Shown piece after piece: positions 7,220 to 17,152 of a DNA stretch of 64,000 nt. Each line of letters begins with the position of its first letter. The stretch's first letter is position 1. The notes under the pieces were generated by a model, which had not been told where the DNA came from, made no database searches, and was given only the letters and a program-made list of their open reading frames with translations. Source of the stretch: Variovorax sp. 679 (GTDB lineage Bacteria; Pseudomonadota; Gammaproteobacteria; Burkholderiales; Burkholderiaceae_C); NCBI RefSeq assembly GCF_003952185.1, contig NZ_RXFS01000001.1:744001-808000 (forward strand), in the 5' to 3' direction. Both the position numbers and the translations under genes were made by a program.

Positions 7220-7987
7220 TCAGATCAGCGTGAAATCGGCCACCAGCGGTAGATGGTCGGACATGCGGGCCCAGATCGGACCGCGCGGCACCACGCAGGC
7301 CTGCGGCGCCAGCCCGCGTCCGTAGACGAAATCGAGCTGAGTCACCGGCAGGCGCGAGGGATACGTGAGCGTGCGCGGACCGCGCAGGTCGCTGGTGTCG
7401 CGCAGGCCCATGGCGTTCATGGCGTAGCGCATGCGCGCGCCCCAGTCGTTGAAGTCGCCCGCCACCACCACGGCCTCGCCGGGCGGCACCTCGCGGTCGA
7501 TGAACTCGCGCAGCCGTGCGATCTGCCGCACCCGGCTGCCCTTGATGAGCCCCAGGTGCACCACGATGGCGTGCACCCGCCGGCCCTCCACGTCGATCAT
7601 CACGTGCAGCAGCCCGCGCTGCTCGAAACGGTGGTCGGAAATGTCCTGGTGGTTGGTGCCCAGCACCGGCCAGCGCGTGAGCAGCGCATTGCCGTGCTCG
7701 CCGTGGCGTGTGACGGCATTGGTCTCGTAGACGGCGGTGTAGCCCTCGGGCGCGAGGAAGTCGGCCTGCGGCAGCTCGGGCCAGCGCGCGAAACGGGCGG
7801 CCGCCTGCCGGTTCATCTTGCGCACTTCCTGCAGGCAGACGATGTCGGCATCGAGTTGCTCGATGGCGTGGCCGAGGTTGTGGATCTCGAGCCGCCGCGC
7901 GGGTCCGATGCCCTGCACACCCTTGTGGATGTTGTAGGTCGCGACGCGGAGGTTCTGCACCGCTGCTGCTGCTGCCGGCTGGTTCAT
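7220..7987 (-). CDS. Endonuclease/exonuclease/phosphatase family protein
   Basis: 255 residues with the metal-dependent EEP fold. Visible motifs are ATYNIHKG (near residue 16), CLQEV (Mg ligand Glu), VVHLG, GDFND (about 176-180) and the C-terminal SDHLPL with its catalytic His. Members cleave phosphodiesters in DNA, lipids or other molecules. This cytosolic type lacks a signal peptide and its substrate is unknown. It overlaps the nudB stop by 4 bases (ATGA), so the two are translationally coupled. Its stop codon is followed directly by repeat copy A. Confidence 0.85.
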   Translation of the reverse strand: MNQPAAAAAVQNLRVATYNIHKGVQGIGPARRLEIHNLGHAIEQLDADIVCLQEVRKMNRQAAARFARWPELPQADFLAPEGYTAVYETNAVTRHGEHGNALLTRWPVLGTNHQDISDHRFEQRGLLHVMIDVEGRRVHAIVVHLGLIKGSRVRQIARLREFIDREVPPGEAVVVAGDFNDWGARMRYAMNAMGLRDTSDLRGPRTLTYPSRLPVTQLDFVYGRGLAPQACVVPRGPIWARMSDHLPLVADFTLI

Positions 7988-8460
7988 CGCGCAAATTCTG
8001 GCAGCAACAGAATGGCTTCGGCATTCGATGGGGAAAAGCAGGCGTCGGCGGCTTCGCGGTACGGCAGCCAGCGCCAGTCGGTGTGCTCGCGCGGGTCGAG
8101 CGTGGGCACGATGCGCTCAGGCACGCGCAGGCCGAACAGGTGCTCGGTGTTGTGCGTGACACCGGACGCGTAGCGGGCGCGCCAGCGCGGGTAGATCTCG
8201 TAGACGTTGCGCAGTTGCCAGTCGACAAGCTGCAAGGCCAGCGCCGTGCCTTCACCGCAATGAATGCCGGTTTCCTCGGCCACCTCGCGCGCGGCGGTGA
8301 GCGCGAGCGGCTCGTCGGCGGAATCCTTGCTGCCGGTGACCGATTGCCAGAAGTCGGATTCGGCGTCCGCGCGCCGGATCAGCAGCACATCGAGCGCCGG
8401 CGTGTGGATCACGACCAGCACCGACTCCGGGATCTTCCAGGGCCGAGAGTCGGTCGTCAT
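7984..8460 (-). CDS. nudB: Dihydroneopterin triphosphate diphosphatase (Nudix)
   Basis: 158 residues. NudB removes pyrophosphate from dihydroneopterin triphosphate, the second step of folate synthesis. The Nudix box runs from Gly43 to Ile66 (REVAEETGI end) with one extra residue between the Gly and first Glu, as in betaproteobacterial members. FWQSVTGS and THNTEHLFGL are typical of this subfamily. It is encoded near folE (previous pathway step), which supports the assignment. Confidence 0.85.
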   Translation of the reverse strand: MTTDSRPWKIPESVLVVIHTPALDVLLIRRADAESDFWQSVTGSKDSADEPLALTAAREVAEETGIHCGEGTALALQLVDWQLRNVYEIYPRWRARYASGVTHNTEHLFGLRVPERIVPTLDPREHTDWRWLPYREAADACFSPSNAEAILLLPEFAR

Positions 8461-8485
8461 CGGAGGCGCTCAGGCTTCTTCGCGG

Positions 8486-8578
8486 AACACCGAGGAACCG
8501 GCTTTGCCGGGCCTCAGGTGTTGCCCCCGGTAGGGGGTTGGCGAAGCGACACGAAGTGCGCGCAGCCTGGGGGCGAGC
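8486..8578 (-). repeat. Comamonad-type 3'-UTR repeat, copy B
   Basis: Second copy of the repeat family, between the aspS stop (8580) and the nudB start. The middle stem reads GAGG/CCTC where copy A has GCGG/CCGC, so both sides of one base pair changed together. Outer arms AACACC/GGTGTT and the CCCCC-GGTA-GGGGG hairpin are intact. Confidence 0.9.
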
Positions 8579-8579
8579 A

Positions 8580-10379
8580 TCATGCTTGCGCGTTGCGCAG
8601 CTTGATGTGCAGTTCGCGCAATTGCTTCTCGTCGACCGGGCTCGGGGCCTGCGTCAGCAGGTCTTGCGCGCGCTGGGTCTTGGGGAAGGCGATCACGTCG
8701 CGGATCGACTCGGCACCGGTCATCAGCATGACGAGGCGGTCCAGGCCGATGGCGATGCCGCCGTGCGGCGGCGCGCCGTACTGCAGCGCGTCCAGCAGGA
8801 AGCCGAACTTGAGCTGCGCATCTTCCGCGCTGATCTTCAGCGCGCGGAACACCTTGCTCTGCACCTCCTCGCGGTGGATACGCACCGAGCCGCCACCCAT
8901 CTCGATGCCGTTGAGCACCATGTCGTAGGCCTTGGCGATGCACTTTTCGGGCGCGGTGTCCATGAGGTCTTCATGGCCGTCCTTCGGCGCGGTGAACGGG
9001 TGGTGCACGGCGCTCCAGCGCTGACCTTCCTCGTCGAACTCGAACATCGGGAAGTCGACCACCCACAGCGGTGCCCAGCGGTCGTCGAACAGGCCGCTCT
9101 TCTTGCCGAAGGCGCTGTGGCCGATCTTCACGCGCAGCGCGCCGATGGCGTCGTTGACGACCTTTTCCTTGTCAGCGCCGAAGAACAGGATGTCGCCGTT
9201 GCGGGCTCCCGTGCGGGCGATGATCTCGGCCAGCGCGTTGTCGTCGAGGTTCTTCACGATCGGGCTCTGCAGGCCTTCGCGGCCGGCTTGCGCGTCGTTG
9301 ACCTTGATGTAGGCCAGTCCCTTGGCGCCGTAGATCTTGACGAATTCCTGGTACGCGTCGATCTCGCCGCGCGACAGGCCGCCCTCGGCACCGCCGCCGG
9401 GCACGCGCAGTGCGACGACGCGGCCGCCGGTCATGGTGGCGGCATTCGAGAACACCTTGAATTCGACGCGCTTCATCAGCTCGGTGAGTTCGGTGAATTC
9501 GAGCTTCACGCGCAGGTCGGGCTTGTCCGAGCCGTACTTGAACATCGCGTCGGCGTACGTCATGGTCGGGAACACCGGCAGGTCGATGCCAGCGGCGTTG
9601 CGGAACACGTTGCGGATCATGCCTTCGAACATCTCGCGGATTTCCTCTTCGGCGAGGAACGAGGTCTCGATGTCGATCTGCGTGAATTCGGGCTGGCGGT
9701 CGGCGCGCAGGTCTTCGTCGCGGAAGCACTTCACGATCTGGTAGTAGCGGTCGTAGCCGGCCACCATCAGCAGCTGCTTGAAGAGCTGCGGCGACTGCGG
9801 CAGCGCGAAGAAGCTGCCGTCGTGCACGCGGCTGGGCACGAGGTAGTCGCGCGCGCCTTCGGGCGTGGACTTGCCCAGCATCGGCGTCTCGATGTCGATG
9901 AATCCGTTGGCGTCGAGGAACTTGCGCGTTTCCATCGTCACCTTGTAGCGCAGCAGCATGTTGCGCTGCATGGCCGGGCGGCGCAGGTCGAGCACGCGGT
10001 GCGTGAGGCGGGTGGTTTCCGACAGGTTGTCGTCGTCCAGCAGGAACGGGGGCGTGACCGAGGGGTTCAGCACCTTCAGTTCATGGCACAGCACTTCGAT
10101 CTTGCCGCTCTTGAGCTGGTCGTTGGTGGTGCCTTCGGGACGTGCGCGCACGAGGCCCGTGATCTGCACGCAGAACTCGTTGCGCAGGTTCTCGGCCACG
10201 GCGAAGGTGGAGGCGCGGTCGGGGTCGCACACCACCTGCACGTAGCCTTCGCGGTCACGCACGTCGATGAAGATCACGCCGCCGTGGTCGCGGCGACGGT
10301 TGACCCAGCCGCAAAGGGTGACGGTCTGGCCCAGCAGGGCTTCGGTCACGAGACCGCAATAGTGAGTACGCATGGCCAT
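8580..10379 (-). CDS. aspS: Aspartyl-tRNA synthetase, probably non-discriminating
   Basis: 599 residues: N-terminal OB-fold anticodon domain (about 1-105), class II catalytic core with motif 2 [18 protein letters not shown], a GAD insertion domain, and motif 3 GIAIGLDRL near the C-terminus. The anticodon domain has His32 (RRRDHGG) and Gly83. These are the residues that in Pseudomonas AspRS mark the non-discriminating type that also charges tRNA-Asn, where discriminating enzymes have Leu at the His position. ATG 10379 or the ATG two codons later could be the start. It is downstream of DUF502 and the FmdB-like gene, a conserved betaproteobacterial order. Confidence 0.95.
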   Translation of the reverse strand: MAMRTHYCGLVTEALLGQTVTLCGWVNRRRDHGGVIFIDVRDREGYVQVVCDPDRASTFAVAENLRNEFCVQITGLVRARPEGTTNDQLKSGKIEVLCHELKVLNPSVTPPFLLDDDNLSETTRLTHRVLDLRRPAMQRNMLLRYKVTMETRKFLDANGFIDIETPMLGKSTPEGARDYLVPSRVHDGSFFALPQSPQLFKQLLMVAGYDRYYQIVKCFRDEDLRADRQPEFTQIDIETSFLAEEEIREMFEGMIRNVFRNAAGIDLPVFPTMTYADAMFKYGSDKPDLRVKLEFTELTELMKRVEFKVFSNAATMTGGRVVALRVPGGGAEGGLSRGEIDAYQEFVKIYGAKGLAYIKVNDAQAGREGLQSPIVKNLDDNALAEIIARTGARNGDILFFGADKEKVVNDAIGALRVKIGHSAFGKKSGLFDDRWAPLWVVDFPMFEFDEEGQRWSAVHHPFTAPKDGHEDLMDTAPEKCIAKAYDMVLNGIEMGGGSVRIHREEVQSKVFRALKISAEDAQLKFGFLLDALQYGAPPHGGIAIGLDRLVMLMTGAESIRDVIAFPKTQRAQDLLTQAPSPVDEKQLRELHIKLRNAQA

Positions 10380-10418
10380 AGGAATCCATTCCGGCGCCTC
10401 GAGGGCGCGTTCGTTCTT

Positions 10419-11051
10419 TTATGAGTTGGAAGACTTCACCGCCACCGTGGTGGGGCCGCCTGGAACGACCACCCCCATCGAGACGATGTACTTGAGCGCT
10501 TCGTCCACGCTCATCTTCAGTTCGATGCAGTCGCTGCGCTTGAGCATCACGAAGTAGCCGCCCGTGGGATTGGGCGTGGTCGGCACGTAGACGCTGAGGA
10601 ATTCCCCCTCGCCGAGGTGTTCAGCGACTTCGTTGCCGGGCGCGCCCGTCACGAAGGCGATGGTCCATACGCCTTCGCGCGGCCATTGCACCAGCACCGC
10701 CGTGCGGAAGGCATTGCCGTTCTCGGAGAACAGCGTGTCCGACACCTGCTTGACGCTGGAGTAGATCGAGCGCACCACCGGGATGCGGCGCACCACGGCA
10801 TCGCCCCAGCCGAGCAGGCGCTTGCCAACGAAGTTGCTGGCCGTTGCGCCCACCGCCAGCAGGATGGCCAGCGTGAGCAGCACGCCCAGGCCGCGCACCT
10901 TGTGGTCGCTGAGCCAGGTCTGCCACTGCTCGGGCAGCAGCCACAGCGTCTGGTCGAGCGTGCCGATGATCCAGTTCAGCACGCCGAGCGTGATGACCAG
11001 CGGCACGATGACCAGCAGGCCGGACAGCAACCATTTGCGCAGGGCGAGCAT
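10419..11051 (-). CDS. DUF502 family membrane protein
   Basis: 210 residues. Two N-terminal membrane helices (about 8-30 and 55-75) are followed by a soluble domain with the family motifs RIPVVRSIYSSVKQV and PTTPNPTGGYFVML. DUF502 proteins are widely conserved inner-membrane proteins of unknown function and are often encoded next to aspS. The gene lies 39 bases upstream of aspS and 16 bases after the FmdB-like gene, so one transcript is likely. Confidence 0.85.
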   Translation of the reverse strand: MLALRKWLLSGLLVIVPLVITLGVLNWIIGTLDQTLWLLPEQWQTWLSDHKVRGLGVLLTLAILLAVGATASNFVGKRLLGWGDAVVRRIPVVRSIYSSVKQVSDTLFSENGNAFRTAVLVQWPREGVWTIAFVTGAPGNEVAEHLGEGEFLSVYVPTTPNPTGGYFVMLKRSDCIELKMSVDEALKYIVSMGVVVPGGPTTVAVKSSNS

Positions 11052-11067
11052 GGCGGTCAGGAGTGTT

Positions 11068-11385
11068 TCAGTCGCCGCTGGCCGCGGCCGGCGCGGGAGC
11101 CGGTGCGGCGGGCGCCGGAGCGGGGCTCGGCGCGGCGGTCGTGGTGGAAGAGGAAGACTCGGCGGAAGCGGGTGCCGTGGCCGGCTCGGACTTCTTGCCG
11201 CCGCCGTCGCGGAAATCGGTCACGTACCAGCCCGAGCCCTTGAGCTGGAAGCCGGCCGCCGTGACCTGTTTTTCGAACGCACTCGCGCCGCACGCCGGAC
11301 ACACCGTGAGCGGCGCATCGGACATCTTCTGCAAAGCGTCCTTGGCGAAGCCGCAGGCGCTGCACTTGTAGGCGTAGATGGGCAT
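11068..11385 (-). CDS. FmdB-type zinc ribbon protein with Ala/Pro tail
   Basis: 105 residues. The N-terminal zinc ribbon (about 1-62) starts MPIYAYKC and has paired cysteines C-x2-C (KCSACG) and C-x2-C (VCPACG), the FmdB putative regulatory protein family. The last 40 residues are low complexity (repeated Ala-Pro, then ASGD) and probably disordered. First gene of the fmdB-DUF502-aspS run. A TATAAT element lies about 50 bases upstream. The biological role of this family is not established. Confidence 0.85.
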   Translation of the reverse strand: MPIYAYKCSACGFAKDALQKMSDAPLTVCPACGASAFEKQVTAAGFQLKGSGWYVTDFRDGGGKKSEPATAPASAESSSSTTTAAPSPAPAPAAPAPAPAAASGD

Positions 11386-11434
11386 GGGGAAATGGGGTCT
11401 AAAAGCGGCGCAACGGCCGCTCGCAAAGCCCTCG

Positions 11435-11440
11435 ATTATA
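11435..11440 (-). promoter_or_regulatory. Candidate -10 element for the fmdB-DUF502-aspS operon
   Basis: A perfect TATAAT on the minus strand, about 50 bases upstream of the FmdB-like start and in the 103-base gap after the symporter gene. No good -35 hexamer was found at 16-18 bases. Confidence 0.4.
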
Positions 11441-11488
11441 GGGGCGCCCCCGCCAAAGGACGCCCGGCCCGGCCGCCGAGCCCGGGCT

Positions 11489-12940
11489 TCAGGCCGGTTC
11501 GGTGGCCAGCGGCCGGTGCGGCGTGTGAGTGTTCGCCAACCATTGCGGCAGCAGCGAGCCGACCACCATGCCGGCGAAAGAGCACAGCACGCCCGCCAGC
11601 TGGGCCGGAAATACGGCGCCCCAGGATGAAACCTTCAGGAACAGCAGCCACACGCCAATGCCCAGGACGATCGAGGCGACGGCCCCCTGGGTGGTGGCGC
11701 GGCGCCAGTACAGCCCGCACACCAGCGGCACGAAGGCCCCCACCAGCGGCACCTGGTAGGCACTCGACACCTGTTCGTAGATCGACGTGCCCTGCATGCG
11801 GATCGCATAGGCCAGCACGGCCGCACTGAAGAGCAGCACCGTGATGCGCATCGTCATCAGGTTCTGGCGGTCGGTGCCGGCCGGCCGGAACTGGCGCCAG
11901 ATGTTCTCGGTAAAGGTGACGCTGGGGGCCAGCAGCGTGGCCGAGGCGGTCGACTTGATGGCCGACAGCAGCGCACCGAAGAACAGCACCTGCATCACGA
12001 ACGGCATCTTCTCGAGCACCAGCGTGGGCAGCACCTTCTGCGGATCTTCCTTCAGCAGCGCGGCCGTCTGCTCCGGCATGATCAGCAGCGCGCTGGCCAC
12101 CAGGAACATGGGAACGAAAGCGAACAGGATGTATGCGACGCCGCCGATCACCGGGCCGCGCCGGGCCGCCTTGACACTGTTGGCCGACATCACGCGCTGG
12201 AACACGTCCTGCTGGGGAATGGAGCCCAGCATCATCGTGATGGCGGCCGCAAAGAAGAACACCATGTCGTGCAGGTTCGGCTCGGGCCAGAACTTGAAGA
12301 GGTCCTTGCTGACCGCGAAGGCCACCACCTTGTCGGCGCCGCCGGCCATGTTGCCCGCGAACATCGCGATCACGGCCAAGCCGGCCACCAGGATGATCAT
12401 CTGGATGAAGTCGGTGACGGCCACCGACCACATGCCGCCGAACAGCGTGTACGCCAGGATCGAGACCACCCCGATCACCATGCCCATCGGGATGCTGACG
12501 AAGCCGCCCGACAGCAGGTTGAACACCAGCCCCAGCGCCGTGACCTGCGCCGACACCCAGCCCAGGTAGCTCAGCATGATGATGAGCGAGCAGGCCACCT
12601 CGACGCCGCGGCCGTAGCGCTCGCGGTAGTAGTCGCTGATGGTCAGCAAGGTCATGCGGTAGAGCTTGCCGGCGAAGAACAGGCCCACCAGGATCAGGCA
12701 GGTACCCGCGCCGAACGGGTCTTCGATCACGCCGTTGAGCCCGCCCTCGATGAACTTGGCCGGGATGCCGAGCACCGTTTCGGAGCCGAACCAGGTCGCG
12801 AAGGTGGTCGTGACGATCATGAAGAGCGGCAGGTGCCGCCCGGCGATGGCGAAGTCCGTGGTGTTCTTCACCCTCTTGGCGGCATAGAGGCCGATCGCGA
12901 TGGTGACCAGCAGATAGACGATGACCAGCGTCAACAACAC
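11489..12940 (-). CDS. Sodium:solute symporter (SSS family)
   Basis: 483 residues with about 13 predicted membrane helices in the LeuT-like SSS arrangement. Family-typical stretches are FAIAGRHLPLFMIVTTTFATWFGSE-like residues near 30-54, and GGMWSVAVTDFIQM near 180. The family uses the sodium gradient to import amino acids, sugars, organic acids or urea; the substrate is not evident here. It starts 13 bases after the ubiB stop and is co-directional with it, so it may be read with the ubiJ-ubiB transcript. Confidence 0.85.
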   Translation of the reverse strand: MLLTLVIVYLLVTIAIGLYAAKRVKNTTDFAIAGRHLPLFMIVTTTFATWFGSETVLGIPAKFIEGGLNGVIEDPFGAGTCLILVGLFFAGKLYRMTLLTISDYYRERYGRGVEVACSLIIMLSYLGWVSAQVTALGLVFNLLSGGFVSIPMGMVIGVVSILAYTLFGGMWSVAVTDFIQMIILVAGLAVIAMFAGNMAGGADKVVAFAVSKDLFKFWPEPNLHDMVFFFAAAITMMLGSIPQQDVFQRVMSANSVKAARRGPVIGGVAYILFAFVPMFLVASALLIMPEQTAALLKEDPQKVLPTLVLEKMPFVMQVLFFGALLSAIKSTASATLLAPSVTFTENIWRQFRPAGTDRQNLMTMRITVLLFSAAVLAYAIRMQGTSIYEQVSSAYQVPLVGAFVPLVCGLYWRRATTQGAVASIVLGIGVWLLFLKVSSWGAVFPAQLAGVLCSFAGMVVGSLLPQWLANTHTPHRPLATEPA

Positions 12941-12953
12941 GGCGGAGACTCCT

Positions 12954-14519
12954 CTAGAAAAAGCGCACGCGCATCAGGAATTGCATGACGAGCAATCCCA
13001 ATACAAAACCTATGCCACTACTGACGATGATCTGCAGCAACCGATTGGTGCGCTTCTGCTGAGCCAGCAGTTCGAGCAGTTCGCGGCGGTTGTCGACCGG
13101 GCGATTTTCCAGGAAATCGTGCAGCAATCGAGGCAATTGGGGTAGCAATTTGGCGTACCGCGGCGCCTCGGCCTTGAGCTGCTGGAACAGCTTCTTGGGG
13201 CCGATCTGGTCGACCATCCACTTCTCGAGGAAGGGCTTGGCCGTGGCCCAGAGGTCGAGTTCGGGGTCGATGTTGCGGCCCAGCCCCTCGATGTTGAGCA
13301 GCGTCTTCTGCAGCAGCACCAGCTGCGGCTGGATCTCGACGTGGAAGCGGCGCGAGGTCTGGAACAGCCGCATCAGCACCATGCCCAGCGAGATTTCCTT
13401 CAGCGGCCGGTCGAAGTACGGCTCGCAGACGGTGCGGATGGCCGCCTCCAGCTCGTCGATGCGGGTGCCCACCGGCACCCAGCCGCTTTCGAGGTGCAGC
13501 TCGGCCACGCGCTTGTAGTCGCGCCGGAAGAAGGCCACGAAGTTCTGCGCGAGGTATTCCTTGTCCGACTCGGTCAGCGTGCCGATGATCCCGAAGTCCA
13601 GCGAGATGTAGCGCCCGAAGGTCTCGGGCTCCAGGCTCACCTGGATGTTGCCGGGGTGCATGTCGGCGTGGAAGAAGCCGTCGCGGAACACCTGCGTGAA
13701 GAAGATCGTGACGCCGTCACGCGCCAGCTTGGGAATGTCGACGCCGGCGGCGCGCAGGCGGTCCATCTGCGCAATGGGCACGCCCTTCATGCGCTCCATC
13801 ACGATGACCTCTGGGTAGCAGAAGTCCCAGAACATCTCGGGGATCAGCACCAGGTCGAGTTCGGCCATGTTGCGGCGCAGCTGGGCCGCATTGGCGGCCT
13901 CGCGCACCAGGTCGAGCTCGTCGTGCAGGTACTTGTCGAACTCGGCGACCACCTCGCGCGGCTTCAGGCGCTTGCCGTCTGCCGAGAGGTTCTCGAGCCA
14001 GCCGGCCATCATGGCCATCAGCGCCAGGTCTTTCTCGATCACGCCGCGCATGTTGGGGCGCAGCACCTTGACCGCCACCTCGCGCTCCTCGCCCTGGTTG
14101 GTGCGGATGGTCGCGAAGTGCACCTGCGCGATCGACGCGCTGGCGATGGGCGTCTCGTCGAACTGCACGAACACGTCGCTCACGGGGCGGCGGAACGCAC
14201 GCTCGATGGTGGCGATGGCCACGGACGAGGGAAACGGCGGCACCCGGTCCTGCAGGAAGGCCAGCTCGTCGGCGATGTCAGGCGGCAGCAGGTCGCGCCG
14301 GGTCGACAGCACCTGGCCGAACTTCACGAAGATCGGGCCCAGGCGTTCGAGCGCCTCGCGCAGCCGCTGGCCGCGCGGCGCGTCGAGATTGCGTCCGAAG
14401 GAAACGATGCGCGTGACCACGCGCAGCCAGGGCTTCTGGAAGCTCGAGAGCACGAGCTCGTCGAGGCCGTAGCGCAGTGCGACCCAGACGATGAACAGGC
14501 CGCGGTAGAAGCGCCTCAT
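12954..14519 (-). CDS. ubiB: UbiB, ubiquinone biosynthesis atypical kinase/ATPase
   Basis: 521 residues of the ABC1/ADCK/UbiB family. The family KxGQ motif is at 66-69 ([10 protein letters not shown]), the Ala-rich nucleotide loop at [15 protein letters not shown] residues near 135, and DMHPGN and LDFGIIG supply the kinase-like catalytic loop and metal site. Two C-terminal membrane helices are present. UbiB is required for aerobic ubiquinone assembly. It overlaps ubiJ by 4 bases (ATGA), a conserved ubiJ-ubiB coupling. Confidence 0.95.
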   Translation of the reverse strand: MRRFYRGLFIVWVALRYGLDELVLSSFQKPWLRVVTRIVSFGRNLDAPRGQRLREALERLGPIFVKFGQVLSTRRDLLPPDIADELAFLQDRVPPFPSSVAIATIERAFRRPVSDVFVQFDETPIASASIAQVHFATIRTNQGEEREVAVKVLRPNMRGVIEKDLALMAMMAGWLENLSADGKRLKPREVVAEFDKYLHDELDLVREAANAAQLRRNMAELDLVLIPEMFWDFCYPEVIVMERMKGVPIAQMDRLRAAGVDIPKLARDGVTIFFTQVFRDGFFHADMHPGNIQVSLEPETFGRYISLDFGIIGTLTESDKEYLAQNFVAFFRRDYKRVAELHLESGWVPVGTRIDELEAAIRTVCEPYFDRPLKEISLGMVLMRLFQTSRRFHVEIQPQLVLLQKTLLNIEGLGRNIDPELDLWATAKPFLEKWMVDQIGPKKLFQQLKAEAPRYAKLLPQLPRLLHDFLENRPVDNRRELLELLAQQKRTNRLLQIIVSSGIGFVLGLLVMQFLMRVRFF

Positions 14520-15070
14520 TCGGCCGTGCCCGCCGAACCGGCCTTGGCCGTGCGGTCGCCGACGAACTGCCGCAACGCGCCCACCACGCGTCGCACGCCA
14601 TTGCCCAGCGTGTGCGCGGGCACGTCACCTATCACGCGGGCAAGGTCGTCCTCGACGTCCCAGCGCACATGGTCGACCAGCCAGTTGACCTCGGCCGCCA
14701 ACTGCACGTCGCCGATGATCTGCACGGCAGGCTTGTCGCCGCGCAGCGCGGCACGGGCGAGATCGAAGGGGGAGTCATCGGTGACGGTGAGCGTCAGCTC
14801 GGGCACCGAGCCGGCGGGCGCCAGGTCGAGCAGGCCGGCTGGCGTGGCCACCAGCTCCATGGTCACGAAGCGCCACTGGAAGCGCACCACCCGCCCCTGC
14901 TGGCGCAACAGCCGCTGCTGGGCTTCGGGCTCCTGCTGGAGCACATGATTCAGGAACAGGACCACGCGGTTCTGTATCTCGTGGACCGCCCAGTCCGGGG
15001 GCTGCAGGCGCTCGCCAATGGTGTTGAAGAGCTCGCCTAGAAAAGAAAATGGGGACGATGGTGTGGCCAT
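14516..15070 (-). CDS. ubiJ: UbiJ, ubiquinone biosynthesis accessory factor (SCP2-like)
   Basis: 184 residues. The N-terminal SCP2 lipid-binding domain (about 20-125: [27 protein letters not shown]) matches UbiJ, which holds ubiquinone intermediates for the Ubi metabolon. The C-terminal helix (about 130-170) is charged. It sits between ubiE/Tim44 and ubiB in the same orientation, as in other betaproteobacteria. Confidence 0.85.
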   Translation of the reverse strand: MATPSSPFSFLGELFNTIGERLQPPDWAVHEIQNRVVLFLNHVLQQEPEAQQRLLRQQGRVVRFQWRFVTMELVATPAGLLDLAPAGSVPELTLTVTDDSPFDLARAALRGDKPAVQIIGDVQLAAEVNWLVDHVRWDVEDDLARVIGDVPAHTLGNGVRRVVGALRQFVGDRTAKAGSAGTAE

Positions 15071-15131
15071 GTCCCCATTATCCCGTCACTGTAGCGCCCC
15101 GCGACTCACAGACCACATGCCCTTTTTCAGA

Positions 15132-15224
15132 AACACCGCAGAACCGGCTTTGCCGGGCTGCTGGTGTTGCCCCCGGTAGGGGGTGGGAGAAGCGACACGA
15201 AGTGCGCGAAGCCTGGGGGCGAGC
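15132..15224 (-). repeat. Comamonad-type 3'-UTR repeat, copy C
   Basis: Third copy, between the Tim44-like stop (15231) and the ubiJ start. The middle stem is GCAG/CTGC, a second compensated change relative to copy A; the bulged base is T instead of A. The CCCCC-GGTA-GGGGG hairpin is conserved. Confidence 0.9.
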
Positions 15225-15230
15225 CTTTGT

Positions 15231-16238
15231 TTACTGCAGGGCCTGCACGCCCGCCACCAGCCAGCCGCTGTTGCCGCTGACAGGCTTGGTCATGTTCCAC
15301 ACTTCGCGGAACGGGCCCGGGCCCGCCGAGGCGTCTTCGCGGATCATGCCGGAGAACTCCACGCTGGCCATGTACGCATCGGGCAGCTCTTCGATGCCGA
15401 GCAGCTTGGCGTCGAGCATCACGACTTCGGTCTTGTTCGAGGCACCGCCGGTGTGGCTGGCGCGGTCGGCCAGCTGCGAGCGGATTTCGTCGACCATGCC
15501 GTCGGTCATCATCGAACGCAGCGTCGACACGTCGGCGCGGTCCCATGCGTCCTGCAGCGTCACGAAGTTGCGCTTGGCGGCACCGAGGAAGCCGTCGACG
15601 TCGAAGCCCGCGGGGATGCCCCACGACTGCGAACCGCCGAGTGCCGAACCGATCATGCTGCCGCCTGCCGCGGCGCCCGCTGCCGAGAGGCTGCTGCCGT
15701 GCGGCGTGGCGTCGAAGGCAGCGGTGTTGCGCTCCCACGGACGTGCCGATGCATCGTTGCCCACGTTGTTCGGGCTGTACTGCGCCGGAGCGCTTGCGTT
15801 GCTCGGGCTTGCGCCCGCGCCCTGGAAGGCGAAACCGCCCTGGCGGTTGGCGACGGGTTGCGAGCGCGACTTGATCATGCGCCACACCACCACGCCAGCC
15901 AGCACGAGCAGTCCGATCAGCAGGATGTTGGCGAAGCCGGCGCCGAGGCCCAGCGAGCTAGCGAGCCATGCAAGGCCCAGGCCGGCGGCGAGGCCACCGA
16001 GCATCGCGCCCCACGGACGCTTCGGTGCAGCGGCTGCCGGTGCCGGCGTCGCGGGCTTGGCCGCTGCGGCGTTGGTCGCGCTCTGCTGCGCGGGTGCCGA
16101 CGGTGCTGCCGACTCGCGCTGCGTCACGTTGGACGACTGGCGCCCCACCGACTTGCCGCCACCCATGCGGGCAGCCTCGGCCTGAACACTGACCAGCACC
16201 AATGCGGCCGCCAAAAACAAAGAACCCAAACTCTTCAT
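15231..16238 (-). CDS. Tim44-like domain protein
   Basis: 335 residues. A signal peptide (cleavage near AEAA, residues 21-24) is followed by an Ala/Pro/Ser-rich linker, two hydrophobic segments (about 76-115), a glycine-rich region and a C-terminal Tim44-like domain (about 200-335: VDGFLGAAKRNFVTLQDAWD...). In bacteria this domain occurs in membrane-associated proteins of unclear function; ligand or protein binding is likely. The start at 16238 has a GAGGAGA ribosome site. It lies 35 bases downstream of ubiE, so probably in the ubi transcript. Confidence 0.8.
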   Translation of the reverse strand: MKSLGSLFLAAALVLVSVQAEAARMGGGKSVGRQSSNVTQRESAAPSAPAQQSATNAAAAKPATPAPAAAAPKRPWGAMLGGLAAGLGLAWLASSLGLGAGFANILLIGLLVLAGVVVWRMIKSRSQPVANRQGGFAFQGAGASPSNASAPAQYSPNNVGNDASARPWERNTAAFDATPHGSSLSAAGAAAGGSMIGSALGGSQSWGIPAGFDVDGFLGAAKRNFVTLQDAWDRADVSTLRSMMTDGMVDEIRSQLADRASHTGGASNKTEVVMLDAKLLGIEELPDAYMASVEFSGMIREDASAGPGPFREVWNMTKPVSGNSGWLVAGVQALQ

Positions 16239-16273
16239 ATCGTCGTCTCCTCTCGAGCGAAAGATCCGCTTTA

Positions 16274-17005
16274 TCAACACTTGATTCCAACATGGAGGGC
16301 AGCGATTCCCCCAGTCATGTTGTGATAGTCCACATGTCCGAAACCGCCCTCTTTCATGAGGGTCTTGAGCTCCTCTTGCGAGGGATGCATCCGGATCGAT
16401 TCGGCGAGATAGCGATAGCTCGCGTCATCGCCGGCCACGAGCTTGCCCAGTCGGGGCAGCACGTTGAAGGAGTACCAGTCGTAGGCCTTGGCGAGCGGCT
16501 TCGCGACCTTCGAGAACTCGAGCACAAGCAGCTTGCCGCGCGGCTTGAGCACGCGGTTCATCTCCTTGAGCGCAGCGTCCTTGTGCGTCATGTTGCGCAG
16601 GCCGAAGGCCACAGTGACCACGTCGAAGTGGTTGTCGGGAAAGGGCAGTTTCTCGGCGTCGCAGACCATGGTGGGCAGCACCACGCCGGCGTCGAGCAGG
16701 CGGTCGCGGCCGGTGCGCAGCATGGCCTCGTTGATGTCGGTGTGGACCACCTGTCCGCTCGCGCCGACCTTCTTCGCGAAGGCCAGTGCGAGGTCGCCGG
16801 TGCCGCCCGCGATGTCGAGCACGCGCGAACCTTCGCCCACGTTCGCGACCATCACGGTGTACGCCTTCCAGGCGCGGTGCAGGCCGGCCGACATCAGGTC
16901 GTTCATGATGTCGTAGCGCGATGCGACCGAATCGAAGACGCCGCGCACGCGGCTGGCCTTCTCGCTTTCGTCGACTGTCTCGAAGCCGAAGTGTGTGGTA
17001 CTCAT
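16274..17005 (-). CDS. ubiE: UbiE, demethylmenaquinone/demethoxy-benzoquinol C-methyltransferase
   Basis: 243 residues. SAM-dependent methyltransferase with motif [14 protein letters not shown] (about 63-75) and the family signatures [17 protein letters not shown] and [16 protein letters not shown]. It performs the C-methylation in ubiquinone (and, where present, menaquinone) synthesis. First of the ubiE-Tim44-ubiJ-ubiB run on the minus strand. Confidence 0.95.
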   Translation of the reverse strand: MSTTHFGFETVDESEKASRVRGVFDSVASRYDIMNDLMSAGLHRAWKAYTVMVANVGEGSRVLDIAGGTGDLALAFAKKVGASGQVVHTDINEAMLRTGRDRLLDAGVVLPTMVCDAEKLPFPDNHFDVVTVAFGLRNMTHKDAALKEMNRVLKPRGKLLVLEFSKVAKPLAKAYDWYSFNVLPRLGKLVAGDDASYRYLAESIRMHPSQEELKTLMKEGGFGHVDYHNMTGGIAALHVGIKC

Positions 17006-17105
17006 GCAACCGATGTTAGGCCGGAAGCCTTCACATCAAGCTGACGACCCCGCGCGCACGGCGGACATTTGTTGCTTTTTCCGCCCCGCCCTTTCTGGGC
17101 GTAGG

Positions 17106-17122
17106 GCTATCTTTTCAATAGC
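17106..17122 (-). other. Short intergenic stem-loop upstream of ubiE
   Basis: GCTAT-CTTTTCA-ATAGC forms a 5-bp stem in the 147-base gap between the DUF971 stop and the ubiE start. There is no T-run after it on the minus strand, so it is not a convincing terminator. Nothing else is recognised in this gap. Confidence 0.25.
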
Positions 17123-17152
17123 GCGCGCGGATTTTCAGGCGATCCCGCAGGC

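Noticed and set aside
7127..15224. Repeated sequence as a possible CRISPR array or insertion-sequence remnant
   Set aside because: Copies are single, kilobases apart and separated by core genes, with no spacers, no transposase and no target duplication visible.
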